33,625 bases of DNA from Gamarada debralockiae (taxonomy: Eukaryota; Ascomycota; Leotiomycetes; Helotiales; Hyphodiscaceae): positions 1 to 33,625 of the forward strand of contig NXFV01000461.1 of assembly GCA_002803225.1 (NCBI GenBank), written 5' to 3'. The position numbers and the translations under genes were made by a program. How positions within the stretch are numbered: the first letter of the stretch is position 1; each line of letters starts with the position of its first letter. This document shows, in pieces, positions 22,192 through 31,535 of this stretch. The notes under the pieces were generated by a model. It ran no database searches. It was not told the origin of the DNA and saw nothing but the letters and a program-made list of their open reading frames with translations.

Positions 22192-24891
22192 CTATTGAGT
22201 AATAGTAAAATCTAAAGAAGTATCACCCCCACCAATATTGCTAGCACAAATTGACAAGGAGCTTCCCGAAAAATCCAGATACATAGTCCCACTACCACTC
22301 CCCTGTCCGGAAAAGTAATTAGGTCCAGAAGAATCATCACCGACAGTAATGACAACACCAGTAGCCACGGTGTAAGAGAAGCCATACGTCCCAGGCGTAA
22401 TATTGAAACCAGTCGTAGGGAAGCAGGACGTAATACCCCCCTTTACCTTTTGGTTAAGGTTGAAAATACTCTTGCCTGGAGGCGTTGCGGGGGCTGCTGT
22501 TGGTGCGGAGGTTATTGCAAATTTCATTGGCAAAGCTCCGGAGCCTGAGTTCGTCGCGCAGATACGGAGACCTCCACTGAAGTCGGCATAGAATGTTCCA
22601 GTGGCGGACCCCATTCCTTGGAAGTAGCCTTCTGAAGAACTCGTTTCGATGGAGACTTTCATGGCATTATCGACACCAAAGTTAAAGCCGTATGTTCCAG
22701 GGGTCATGGCAAAACTCGTTGTTGGGAAACATGATGTGGTACCAGCGGATATGCTTTCGTCGAGAGAAAATAATGTTGTTGCGGCAGGTGGAGCTGGGGC
22801 AGTTGTAGCCGGGGGAGCTGGAGGCAGAGGGGGAGCAGATGCCGTTGGTTTTGCAGATGATGGCGATGGAGGGGCAGTAACCGAGGATGGGACAATGGAG
22901 GTCGATGATGGGGCCGAAGATCCACTTGTGATTCCAAGTAGTGCAGTCAAGGCTGCATCGTCAAGAGCTGCTAGATTGACGCACTCAAAACTTGTCGCAT
23001 CTCCTAGCGATCTTGTAGTGGTCGCACAGTTTGAACTAGTACTGGATGATGTTGAGGACCTTGACGTTGTGGGCCTTGATGTTGCTGTCGGTGTTGTCTT
23101 AGTGGGAGTAGAAGGGTCATCTGGTTGATCTCCATTACTACTTTCTCCGGCAACGACGGAGGCGCCGGCGGCCACGGGTGTAGTTATGCCATTTGTAGTA
23201 AAAAAGCCTCCACCTGCGCCACCTACAACGACAGTTCCAGCTAATACGGCAATCGTGGCTCCATTACTCACAGTCGTAGTAGCTGGAGGAGCAGATGTTG
23301 TTGAGGAAGTCGTTGATCGGGTTGGAGGAGTAGTTATGTTAGGTGGTACCGAGGTAGAAAAAGAAGTTGGTGATGAAACTCGAGACGAAGTTAGACTTGA
23401 GGTAGGAGAGGAAACTCGCACTGAGGTAGGTAACGAGGTTGGTGATGAAATTCGAGATGAAGTTGGACTCGAGGTAGGAGAGGAAGGTCGCGCCAAGGTA
23501 AGTAATGAGGTTGGTGATGAAACTCGAGACGAAGTTTGACTTGAGGCAGGAGAGGAAGACCGCGCCGAAGTAGGTAACGAGGTAGGTGATGAAATTCGAG
23601 ACGAAGTTGGACTTGGAACCGGAGAGGCTCGCGGCAAGGTAGGGGACGAGGCTGGTGATGAAATTCGAGATGAAGTTGAACTCGAGGCAGGAAAGGAGGC
23701 TCGCGCTGAGTTAGAAGACGAGGTTGATGATGAAACTCGAGACGAGTTTCGAAAGGTAGCGCCCGAGTTAACACTGTTTTGACGTTCATAAAGTCTGGCA
23801 AAGTCCTTAAACTGGCTACTACCTTCTGAACGTCGTCGTGCGGCACCAGAAGATATTGGGCAAGAATCCGTTGCTGAGTCAGGAAACACTTTTACATCCA
23901 ATGCATAGAGAGCATAGTTTTGGGCGTTCTGCATTTTCGTCTTATCATCCAACCTAGAGCAACTAGAAAATTATTAGTACACTTAGAATTTTGGGCAGAA
24001 TTAGTCATAAGACTTACCAACTAGAGCTATAACAATCCTTCTGGGTTGTAGAAAATTGATCCGACACGTCGTCGGCTACGCGGTTGAATCCAGTAGCAAC
24101 AGCCATATGTTGGACTTCATGGACTAAAGTCGCTGACTGAGCCATAAGTATTGACAAGTTCGCTCTCCATTCATCTTCCATCTCCTTTTGAGAGAATGCG
24201 GAAAAGTAATTTGGGCACAATGCCAGCAAGGTAGTGCCGAAGGCGGCTGGTCGTCCAGTCCTAGCACTCTGCACTGCCGCGACTGTACCATCGTTACAAA
24301 GAGGATTGCTCCCAGGCGCACAGGCATAGAGGAGTGTATCAGTAGCTACCGCTGGCGAGATAAATGGTTGTTGAAGGTTAAAAGTCACTTGGTCCGTAGG
24401 AGGGAGGAGGTTGGTAAGTACGGCATCATAATGATTAGTCTTGATGGCTTGTCGCGTGGCTGCATTGGCATTACCTGGTTTACGGTATTAATATACAGTA
24501 CTGAAGCCGAAAAAAAGGGCTTTGGGAACTTACTCTGTCCGAACCAAGTCTGAAACGCAACGGAATTTTCCGCGCCATCAACATTTAAGGCATCAATAGC
24601 AACCTGGGCAAGCGCCCGGGCATCTGTGATACCTACTAGAAGGCTAGTTATTTGGAGGTCTGAACATGCCCAAGATCCTGAATCAGCAACTAAGACGCTG
24701 GAGAAAGCATCACGCTTCCTAAATTGGGGCGAAGGGTGGGCGGAACTAGGCGAAGACAAGAAAACAAGTAATTGAATGCCATAAATTGGTGATGAAAGAA
24801 TAGACCACATATTTGAAAATGATGATACTGCAAATCCACAAATGAGCAATTGAGCAAAGAGTAAGAGGTGTTGTGTGGCATCTATCTTCAT
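22192..24891 (-). CDS. secreted HExxH metallopeptidase with Ser/Thr-rich stalk and tandem C-terminal domains
   Basis: Three exons, 24891-24534, 24474-24018 and 23962-22192, give 861 aa; the introns are 59 and 55 bp with good signals. The N-terminus is hydrophobic and signal-like (about residues 8-24). HEVQH at residues 238-242 is a zinc-binding HExxH motif. A downstream segment rich in cysteine and the motif NAQNYALYALDV are typical of fungal M35-like metallopeptidases, where a residue near that motif gives the third ligand. A Ser/Thr/Pro-rich, surely glycosylated stalk follows, encoded partly by a 72-bp minisatellite, then a hydrophobic Gly/Ala/Val segment (about 23160-23270) that may be a membrane anchor. 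The C-terminus holds two similar domains of about 80 residues, each with TSCFPTT..TPGTYGF and FSG..ICA motifs; these resemble small beta-sandwich adhesion or pre-peptidase C-terminal domains. An exact family is not certain. Confidence 0.8.
23372..23800. repeat. 72-bp coding minisatellite
   Basis: The word GATGAAAYTCGAGAYGA recurs at 23372, 23444, 23516, 23588, 23657 and 23729, spaced 72 bp with one 69-bp step. All spacings are multiples of three. On the minus strand each unit encodes about 24 Ser/Thr/Pro-rich residues of the form SRISSPTS. Copy number can therefore change the stalk length without a frameshift. Confidence 0.85.
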
Positions 24892-26269
24892 TAATATAGC
24901 GATACTACGCCTGAAGAATCACTCCCGTCTATGCCGGACCGTGTTGTTTTTATTAAGGAGAATCCTTTATATCTTGGCGGAAATACTGAAACATGAAGTT
25001 CTTGATAGCCTGCCGCTTAATTTACAGAATACGAGCTTGCGAGAGCACATTATGCCTGCGTTACGGAGGGACTTCGGAACTGGAATGCTAACTCAGTTGG
25101 TAATTTACCGAATACTAAGCTCACCAAAATATACTACTGTTTAAGTTTGGGGGTGATATAGGGCTTATCTACAAGGCAGCTAGGCGAGTAGAGCGAGTTT
25201 ATATACTTATAATATCCTTTTATTGCTTAAGATACTTGGTCGGCTATGAGTTGAGGACACAAGTTGGCACCTTATTTACTAGGCAGGTATGCCGCGCTGC
25301 GAGTATTCTAAATATAGGCCACTTTAAAGTATAAAAGATTCGAGTCCTTTTGTTGGTTACGCTATGGTCTCGGATACCATAAGAAACAAGAACTCGAATG
25401 TTAAAAATATGGGGCAGAAAGGTGAGGCGGAGCACGGGCCAGTCCATCATTCCGGCGTCGTGGATATGAGCCAAACTTTACCCCTTTCTCGGCACCAGCC
25501 ACCATCTGTCAAGCCGCAACGTGTGCAACGGCTTGGGGGCTGAACTTGCTCCGCCAGCGCCTTCAACCGCCAGCCGAATGGATGCGTCAGCATCATCGGG
25601 TAATGTGTTTGAAGGAGACTGAAAGGACAATGACATATAGCGGTGGACAAAGCCGCCGGAAGGAAATCGAATCAAACCGTTCGAATTTTTGAGGTACCCA
25701 GACCTTTCATCAATGCAAGCAGAAATTCGCAGAAATTCACGAAATTCGGATTGAAGTAGAAAAGCTGAGACCGCTGAGACCTCTTGTGCGGAGGGCTTGA
25801 AGGGTGGTATCGAAGCGACGTCAATCCATGATCTAGATTTCCGCGGTTTCATAATCAGGTTAGTCTATGCCAAAGATCTCTTGGCAATGTTGGCGGGTGG
25901 TTAGACTTTGTTCGGAGGCAAAAAGCATTCCACGGGTTGGTATGGAGAAATGGTCATTATTCAATCTAGTACTGTAAGATGATAATAAAGTTAATAATGC
26001 AGATGTCAATTAGCTTGTCGCGAGTCCCTTTGAGGAAGCTAGTCCAGCTCCGGATGTAACTTTTCCACCTATTATTTCGGGGGAACTCCGCAAAAGGGAA
26101 GGCGGGAGTCCACGAACAGGGGTTATACCCCGCCCCCAAACTCTAATCAGAGGGATCTGAGCTAAAGTAAGGTTTGGAGACATTCCATGTGAAGTTGAAC
26201 GGATCACTTGTCTGATTGCTGTATGATGCGCTTGTGTTATACTACAGTACTGTACCTATCTGGCCGAAA
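24892..26269. other. AT-rich intergenic region
   Basis: Apart from the doubtful small frame at 25478-25852, no gene is seen. Around 25340-25400 there is a decayed hairpin, with TATGGT and ACCATA as inner arms and CGAGTYCTTNTTT-like outer arms. The first part contains the 5' flank of the metallopeptidase. Confidence 0.45.
25478..25852 (-). CDS. doubtful small hypothetical protein
   Basis: A 124-codon frame that I do not recognise. Its composition is balanced and it has no stop relics, but it shows no domain, signal peptide or membrane segment, and no homologous pattern I can name. It sits alone in AT-rich intergenic DNA. It could be an orphan gene or a chance frame. Confidence 0.3.
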   Translation of the reverse strand: MKPRKSRSWIDVASIPPFKPSAQEVSAVSAFLLQSEFREFLRISACIDERSGYLKNSNGLIRFPSGGFVHRYMSLSFQSPSNTLPDDADASIRLAVEGAGGASSAPKPLHTLRLDRWWLVPRKG

Positions 26270-26575
26270 TGTTGTAGCGAAATTAGCTGACAGGGGGGGT
26301 GGGGATAGGGCTGAGCGAGCGTCCGAAGGTCATGATCAAACGCTACTCTTACTCTACCTTTTTGTACTGCAAATTCATGAAATCAGTATACTCTCCAACA
26401 CAATAGACCTCTACCTTATTCTAAATATTCCTACTCTAAAACAGACAAGAAAAGAGACTACGCGCGATAATAGACTACGAATTCAGACCTTATATCACTA
26501 TACCGGCTTTACTGTTGATTAGATCGCGCTACAACTCAACCTTATAGTGCGTTAGATCGAGTACGCGTTACAACA
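26270..26575. mobile_element. probable solo LTR, 306 bp
   Basis: The segment starts TGTTGTAGCG and ends CGCGTTACAACA, so its termini are short inverted repeats with the TG..CA ends of an LTR. The inside is AT-rich with CGCG words near the right end. No internal retrotransposon sequence flanks it. The five bases on either side (CGAAA and CCCTA) do not match, so a target-site duplication is not evident; decay or recombination between elements may explain this. Confidence 0.5.
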
Positions 26576-26702
26576 CCCTATAACCCCTCAAAGAAGAGCC
26601 CGTGGACGGAAGCCGTTTCTCGATATCTGCAACGACTCGAATAGATACCCATGAACTCTATGTAAATTTTTTCTCGTGCCGGTTCCGTTGAGGATAAGCA
26701 AA

Positions 26703-26775
26703 CCTGAGCGGAGCCTGAGCGGAGCCTGAGCATGCCTGAGCACAGCCTGAGCATCTCGAGCACGTCCTGAGTCAG
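26703..26775. repeat. CCTGAGC short tandem repeats, left cluster
   Basis: CCTGAGC occurs five times at 10-12 bp spacing (with GGAG, AT and ACA between), then a diverged copy CCTGAGTC. A related cluster in the opposite orientation lies at 30668-30737, beyond the protease gene. Confidence 0.75.
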
Positions 26776-26966
26776 CCTGCCTACCATAATGCGGGTCCGA
26801 TTTTGGCGCCCTGTGCGCACCGGCTACAGTTTCCTAACCTAGTTTGCCAGGGCACCCGATCTACTCGCCTTACAAGGGTTCTTTTCAGGAGCCGATTTGC
26901 GATCCTCCATGGGTTTGGCCCTTAACACCTCTCTCATCCACGCGTTTACCCCCCTTAAACTCAACT

Positions 26967-27815
26967 ATGACAACTAAGACCTACTTCCGAACCAAGGACT
27001 TTACTACCCTCCCTGACACCTTCATCCAGGTCGGGCACATCCTTAGCGACGCAACCGACCCCCTCTCCACCCTCAACGCGGACGACTATTCTCCACCACC
27101 ATCCACCACCATCCAAAAATCCACTCAGCGCGGCTTCAGCGGAACTCGATCCCAGATCCGCAGTGGCAAAGTCGGGATCTGGGCAAAAATTATCGAGGGC
27201 GCTGCGGCTGGAATCGGAGCAAATGCTTCCCATAACAAAGAGGATGTCTATGTGATTGAGACGGTGGAAACGCAATATATGTGGCTAGCGAGGAAAGAAG
27301 CTAAGGAGTATGTGAGGAATGCTATAGCAGGAGAAGAGGTTAAGATTTTTTTGGAAGCGGTAGAGTATAGGAGGCCTGTATTTTTGATTACGGGGGTGAA
27401 AGTTGCAAAGGGAGCGAAGAGTATTACTGAGAAGGATAATGGGGCCAAAGGAGGATTTGCGAAGATTATGCTAGATGGAACGCCGGCAGGGTTATCGGTG
27501 AAGGTGGGGCCAGAGGTGGAAGGGAAGAGTGTGAGTGTTAGTGAGACGAAGTTTGATAATGGGGATGACTTTGTGTTTGCGTATCAGCTGAGGAAATTGG
27601 TGTGTTCGCGGAAGAAGCCAGTGAAGGACGAGCCATACTCGAAAGGTGCAATGTTCGATGCTGATACAAAAAGGGCTCCGGAAGATGAGGTTGAGGTTGC
27701 TCTTGCGGAGGAGGATCTGGGCCTCGGTGAGTTTCAGGATGCAGAGGTGATCGACATTCAAGACGAAGGAGAAGCAGACAAAGACATTTGCATTGTTGTC
27801 AAGGACGATGAGTAG
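26967..27815 (+). CDS. fungal gasdermin-like pore-forming protein
   Basis: A single exon of 282 codons, close in length to HET-Q1 of Podospora. Fungal gasdermins (HET-Q1, RCD-1) form membrane pores and kill the cell when a short C-terminal tail is removed. The pattern here fits: the N-terminal domain has a small Gly/Ala-rich amphipathic stretch (IWAKIIEGAAAGIGANAS, residues 71-88), beta-strand segments typical of the family (VYVIETVET, RPVFLITGVKV), and the conserved end FVFAYQLRKLVCSRK (202-216). After a basic linker with F230 the last 50 residues are strongly acidic, as expected for an inhibitory tail. I chose the ATG at 26967 because the domain begins just after it; an in-frame ATG at 26844 would add 41 Pro-rich residues. 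The gene lies tail to tail with a subtilisin-like protease gene, as in known gasdermin-protease pairs. The assignment is by pattern and context; I could not run a profile search. Confidence 0.75.
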   Translation: MTTKTYFRTKDFTTLPDTFIQVGHILSDATDPLSTLNADDYSPPPSTTIQKSTQRGFSGTRSQIRSGKVGIWAKIIEGAAAGIGANASHNKEDVYVIETVETQYMWLARKEAKEYVRNAIAGEEVKIFLEAVEYRRPVFLITGVKVAKGAKSITEKDNGAKGGFAKIMLDGTPAGLSVKVGPEVEGKSVSVSETKFDNGDDFVFAYQLRKLVCSRKKPVKDEPYSKGAMFDADTKRAPEDEVEVALAEEDLGLGEFQDAEVIDIQDEGEADKDICIVVKDDE

Positions 27816-27975
27816 GCACAACTCAGGATGTTCTGAGGGTCATACTAGCGAGAGTTTACGATTTATGAAGGCATGAGATGTCATCCCAATACCTCCGCAC
27901 AATCACTTTGCAAAGAGAGAAATCCACATTCTCTACATTCTTCGTCGCAGGAAATGCCCGTAAACCTCCATGTCC

Positions 27976-30180
27976 CTAGACATTCTTCACCCATTGCTCA
28001 TAAAGCGTCTCATACACAAGCGCCTCCGGTTTCTCCATGAAGAACGATACGGGATGAAGATACGCATAGTCCGCTCTCTTGGCCGCCATCGTCCAAAGCA
28101 TCGCCCTCATTCTGCTCACACTGCCAAAGCGTTCCGAAGCACCTCGTCCTGGAAACTTAACTTTGGCATAATGCAATAAAGTCGCTGCAATGCCCGCAGC
28201 AATGGGCGTTGCAAATGAAGTTCCGGCTTTGCATTTCGTCGGGCCACCCAGTGTCTTCGGCCATGACGAAGTTACAGCCTCTCCTAATACACTGAAATTC
28301 TCTCTGAGAGACTCAGGGGTGGGATTGAATGGTGATGGGTTGCCTAGACCATCTGTAGAGTTGATACCTAGAACCATATGGTGTAGATTTGCTGGAAATG
28401 CTATGCTTTTGTTTCCTCCGTGATTAGCGGCTGCAGCAAACATGATGACGTCCTGCGCATATGCATGCTTAATAGCCTCTGAGATAGTAGGATCCACCCG
28501 ATCAAAGCCTAGTGACATGGATATTATATCGGCTTTGCAGTCATCAATGGCCCACCTTATAGCCTGCCATGTGTCAGTTTGGGAACGCCTGCGCAGGATG
28601 GGGAGAATACATTGGCAACATGCTCTGGGTCTCCCAACTTTCCGCCACTTGCGACTCTAGCAATGTAGACATCTGCACCTAAGCTTGTTTTCAGTAATAA
28701 TGCAGTAACGTGAGTGCCATGACCGAAGTCATCATCAACACACTCCATTTTCTGTTGATCCTCCCTATCCCCAGCAAAGTTCTTGAACCCCTTGATACGA
28801 TCAATCAATTTTGCACCACGTATAAATTTATCTTCCCAATCCACTCCGGAATCGAGGATGGCCACTTTTACTCGATAGGCGTTTGCATCACTCGGTTTAT
28901 AGACGAGCATTGGTTCAATCTTATTTTTCAAAAGGTCTTTGTACTCCTGAATCCACTGGTCGGCGGCAAAAATCCTACACAATCCATCAACCGTTAGCCT
29001 TGCATTTCCCTGGAAGTTATACATACTTGCTTTGAGAAAAATCAGAATTTTGATCGTCAAATAGGTTGGCATTAGACTTCAGGCGTAGGGCGAGCGGACT
29101 TGGGTCTTGCTGAGTGCTACCCTGTGTAATGGCACAGGTCCCCGAATCGCCGAGCTTGCCTCTCGACATTTTCTTGTCGAATTCGTACTCCTCCGCTGCT
29201 AACTCTAGTATCTCCACCACAGCCTCGTATCCTCGACTTTTTGCCCAATCTAACGGAGTGAAGTCATCCTTATCGCCGATATTCAAGTCTGCTCCTGCTC
29301 CGAGCAGTACACGAACTGCAGCTTCATGCCCATGACACGCGGCCCACAGCAACGGCGTGGAACCATCCTCATCTATGCTATCGATATCAACGCCCTTTTG
29401 ATTTACTAGGTGTCTCACCACAACGTCATACCCACGGTCTGCTGCCCATGACAAAGGTGTACGGCCTTTTTCGTCCGGTAGATCCGGTTCGATACCGTCA
29501 TATGCCAAAAGCAATTGGACGGCCTCAGCTTGTCCTCTACATGCTGCCCAGAGGAGGGGGGTTGCACCTTCGTTGTCCTGAGTATTTGCATCAATGCCGT
29601 CCCAAGCAAGTAATGTTTTCACGGGCGCCTTCCATCCTCGCTGTGCTGCCCACGACAGCGGCGCCATACCGGTGTCATCCTTCTCATTTGGCATGATATC
29701 CTTCCGACCCAGGAGTAGCTTCACCACAGCATTGCGTCCCCTGCAAGCTGCCCACAAAAGTGGAGTTGAGCCTTCATTGTCTTTGGCGTTTATATTGATC
29801 CCATCCCAACCTAAGAGTAACTTCACGACTCTATCATTTCCGCATTTTGATGCCCATGCCAATGGTATCTTGCCAGATTTATCTCCCAAGTTCGGGTCGA
29901 TTCCCTGTATTGCCAAAAGGCATTTCACGGCCGTGTCGCAACCACTTTCTGCTGCCCATGTCAATGGCGTCTTTCCATCTTCGTCCCTGGCATTTGGGTC
30001 GGCTTTCTTCAGCAAAGTTTCGAGTATTTCCTTGTTTCCTTTCTTAACCGCATGGTGTATAACAGGAATACCGTCCACATCCTTTGCATTGGGATCCGCT
30101 CCATCGCTCAAAGCCTTGTCTACCAACGCCACTTGCCCAAGTTGTACTGCAGAAACCAGACTTTTCGTTAGTGAATCCAT
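27976..30180 (-). CDS. ankyrin-repeat subtilisin-like (S8) protease, HET-Q2-like
   Basis: Three exons, 30180-29027, 28974-28611 and 28563-27976, give 701 aa; the introns (52 and 47 bp) rejoin the frame exactly. Residues 1-335 are about ten ankyrin repeats, several nearly alike (TPLLWAACRG, PLSWAA.RG). A linker follows, then an S8 peptidase domain (about 386-690) with all key residues: Asp in VAILDSGVD (D426), His in GHGTHV (H470), the oxyanion Asn in AAANHGG (about N553) and Ser in GTSFATP (about S622). No signal peptide is present, so it should act in the cytosol. This is the architecture expected of a HET-Q2-type activator: the ankyrin array as recognition part and the protease as output, with the neighbouring gasdermin as natural substrate. 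The genes are convergent and their stops lie about 160 bp apart. It could also be an independent intracellular subtilase. Confidence 0.9.
29190..29950. repeat. ankyrin-coding repeats with a two-unit (about 204-bp) period
   Basis: Within the protease gene, repeats alternate between a TPLLWAAC.G type and a PLSWAA.RG type. The similar units are therefore every second one, about 68 codons apart. This higher-order period suggests past duplication of repeat pairs or gene conversion between them. Confidence 0.6.
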
Positions 30181-30369
30181 GAATTCGACATCTAGCAGAA
30201 AGTCTCGATCGAGTGCTGTACGGTTTGGGGATGCCTGTGTTGAGGTTGGAGAATCACTTAGACGAGGCTGCCCGAGGCTTAATAATAAGCATGCTAAGCG
30301 ACTTGTAAGCAGAGAGTTGCGATATATTAGGGGCCTGAGGCCCTTACGCCACTAAACGTGATGACAGGC

Positions 30370-30386
30370 CACGTGTTTGGCACGTG
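30370..30386. promoter_or_regulatory. two CACGTG boxes upstream of the ankyrin-S8 protease
   Basis: CACGTG occurs at 30370-30375 and 30381-30386, five bases apart, about 190 bp upstream of the protease start codon. CACGTG is the binding core of bHLH factors. Pairing of two perfect boxes at this distance is suggestive, but regulation is not shown. Confidence 0.3.
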
Positions 30387-30493
30387 ACTAGCTTTGGTGT
30401 ATGTATTCCAGCTTCTGGCTTCTCTTCTCTTAGAACAACAAGCAACCTGTATACGAGTTTCTAATCTTTAGTTTCTTAGTTTTGAACGACTTG

Positions 30494-30606
30494 ATTCGTC
30501 GTCAAGTTTCCTGTTACAATATTAGGTACTTTTGGAAGGTGTCTACTTTGGGATCCATGGGAGCTTGTTTGGTCTCTATTAGTATTATCGTCAAAACTTG
30601 ACGAAT
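30494..30606. repeat. foldback pair with ATTCGT..TCAAGTTT arms
   Basis: ATTCGTCGTCAAGTTT at 30494-30509 is complementary to AAACTTGACGAAT at 30594-30606 except for a three-base insertion. This leaves about 113 bp overall, a size compatible with a decayed MITE. Confidence 0.4.
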
Positions 30607-30667
30607 TTGATATAAGAGAACTAAGTGTAATTAGCTAAGAAATAGAAAGGTAAATTTACATGATGAG

Positions 30668-30737
30668 ATGCTCAGGCTGCTCAGGCTGCTCAGGTGAGCA
30701 GGCTGAGCCGAGAGTGAGCCGAGGGTGAGCCGAGGGG
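30668..30737. repeat. CTGAGC-type short repeats, right cluster, inverted relative to the left
   Basis: GCTCAGG recurs at about 9-bp spacing, followed by three GTGAGCCGAG-type units. Read on the minus strand it gives GCAGCCTGAGCAGCCTGAGCAT, close to the GCCTGAGCA-based units at 26703-26775. The two clusters bracket the gasdermin-protease pair. Confidence 0.65.
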
Positions 30738-30890
30738 GATTAGCGCCTTAGCAAGAGCGGGTAACTTCCATAGTCCCGGAGGATACATTGTATTCAAGGG
30801 AGGATTGTTTCGTTGATTGTGGTCGACCAAAAGCTTGATATAGCATCCGATATATTCGTAGGCAGACGATTGGTAGACTGGCCAAAAACA

Positions 30891-31535
30891 CTAGGTAATC
30901 GGCGTATTAACTCTCTCGGGAGCAAAATTTGCAAAGGCCGCATCGTTACCTACTTCTACGACAATAGCAGGCATAGGAAGGCTCTGAGCTTCGAAGGCGG
31001 TCGTATTGAATGCCCACTGATCCCTCTGAGGGACGGCTGAGGTTTCATAATATATCCAGACCAGTGCTGGGGTTGCTGCGAGAGCCAAGAGAATACCAAT
31101 GCGAGGAAAATAGTTCTGAGGGTAGTCAGAACTGTCAACTGAAAGAAACGACCTGGGTACCTGTGTTGAATTTGCGGTTGACCAGAAGAAGACAAAACAA
31201 GATGAAAACGAATATAGCGGCGAAGGCATAAACGGGGTCAAGATAGTGAGAAGCAAGATCGGTTGACGCTTCAAAACGAGAGCAGCGTTCCATGTCAAGG
31301 CACCTGCTCCCACCATGGTGAGAAACGCTGCCGCCCTGCCATTTTTAGCTAGAGAGCTTCTTCGGGATGGTGGCACTGACCACAACAAGAGCGTTGCGAG
31401 AAAGTCGGTAAACATCTGATGAGGACGGCAGGGAGGTTGAGGTGGAACTGGACGTAGTGCACAGTGACAAGACTGAGGATTATTTGGAAGCTCCATGCTG
31501 AGGTCTAAAATTCGACAAGGCATAGAAGCTTTCAA
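30891..31535 (-). CDS. hypothetical membrane protein
   Basis: A 214-codon frame that I do not recognise. It has at least three hydrophobic stretches (FLATLLLWSV; a long one including ILLLTILTPFMPSPLYSF; and IGILLALAATPALVWIYY), so a small multi-pass membrane protein is likely. The hydrophilic ends carry no motif. An overlapping frame at 30956-31195 is also hydrophobic, so the true structure may include an intron that switches frame in the middle. The start is chosen only as the first ATG; a second ATG in the same frame lies near residue 14. Confidence 0.4.
   Translation of the reverse strand: MKASMPCRILDLSMELPNNPQSCHCALRPVPPQPPCRPHQMFTDFLATLLLWSVPPSRRSSLAKNGRAAAFLTMVGAGALTWNAALVLKRQPILLLTILTPFMPSPLYSFSSCFVFFWSTANSTQVPRSFLSVDSSDYPQNYFPRIGILLALAATPALVWIYYETSAVPQRDQWAFNTTAFEAQSLPMPAIVVEVGNDAAFANFAPERVNTPIT

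Larger units (their letters stand above)
30181..30890. other. intergenic, upstream of the protease gene
   Basis: No gene. It holds two CACGTG boxes, a loose foldback pair (30494-30509 with 30594-30606) and the right CTGAGC repeat cluster, all listed or discussed separately. Confidence 0.5.

Noticed and set aside
22649..23539. Plus-strand frames rich in Val/Glu/Gly opposite the metallopeptidase
   Set aside because: They mirror the minisatellite and Ser/Thr-rich coding strand and have no domain.
26703..26775. CRISPR-like array
   Set aside because: The units are only 10-12 bp with no unique spacers, and the genome is fungal.
26844..26966. Upstream in-frame ATG extending the gasdermin-like protein by 41 residues
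   Set aside because: The added Pro-rich segment is unlike the compact gasdermin N-terminus; the ATG at 26967 is more natural.
28557..29072. Separate short protease genes instead of one spliced gene
   Set aside because: Introns at 29026-28975 and 28610-28564 join the frames exactly and bring all catalytic residues into one protein.
29594..30355. Long plus-strand frame of 253 codons opposite the ankyrin repeats
   Set aside because: It is an antisense shadow of the repeat coding sequence with Ser/Phe-rich, domain-free translation.
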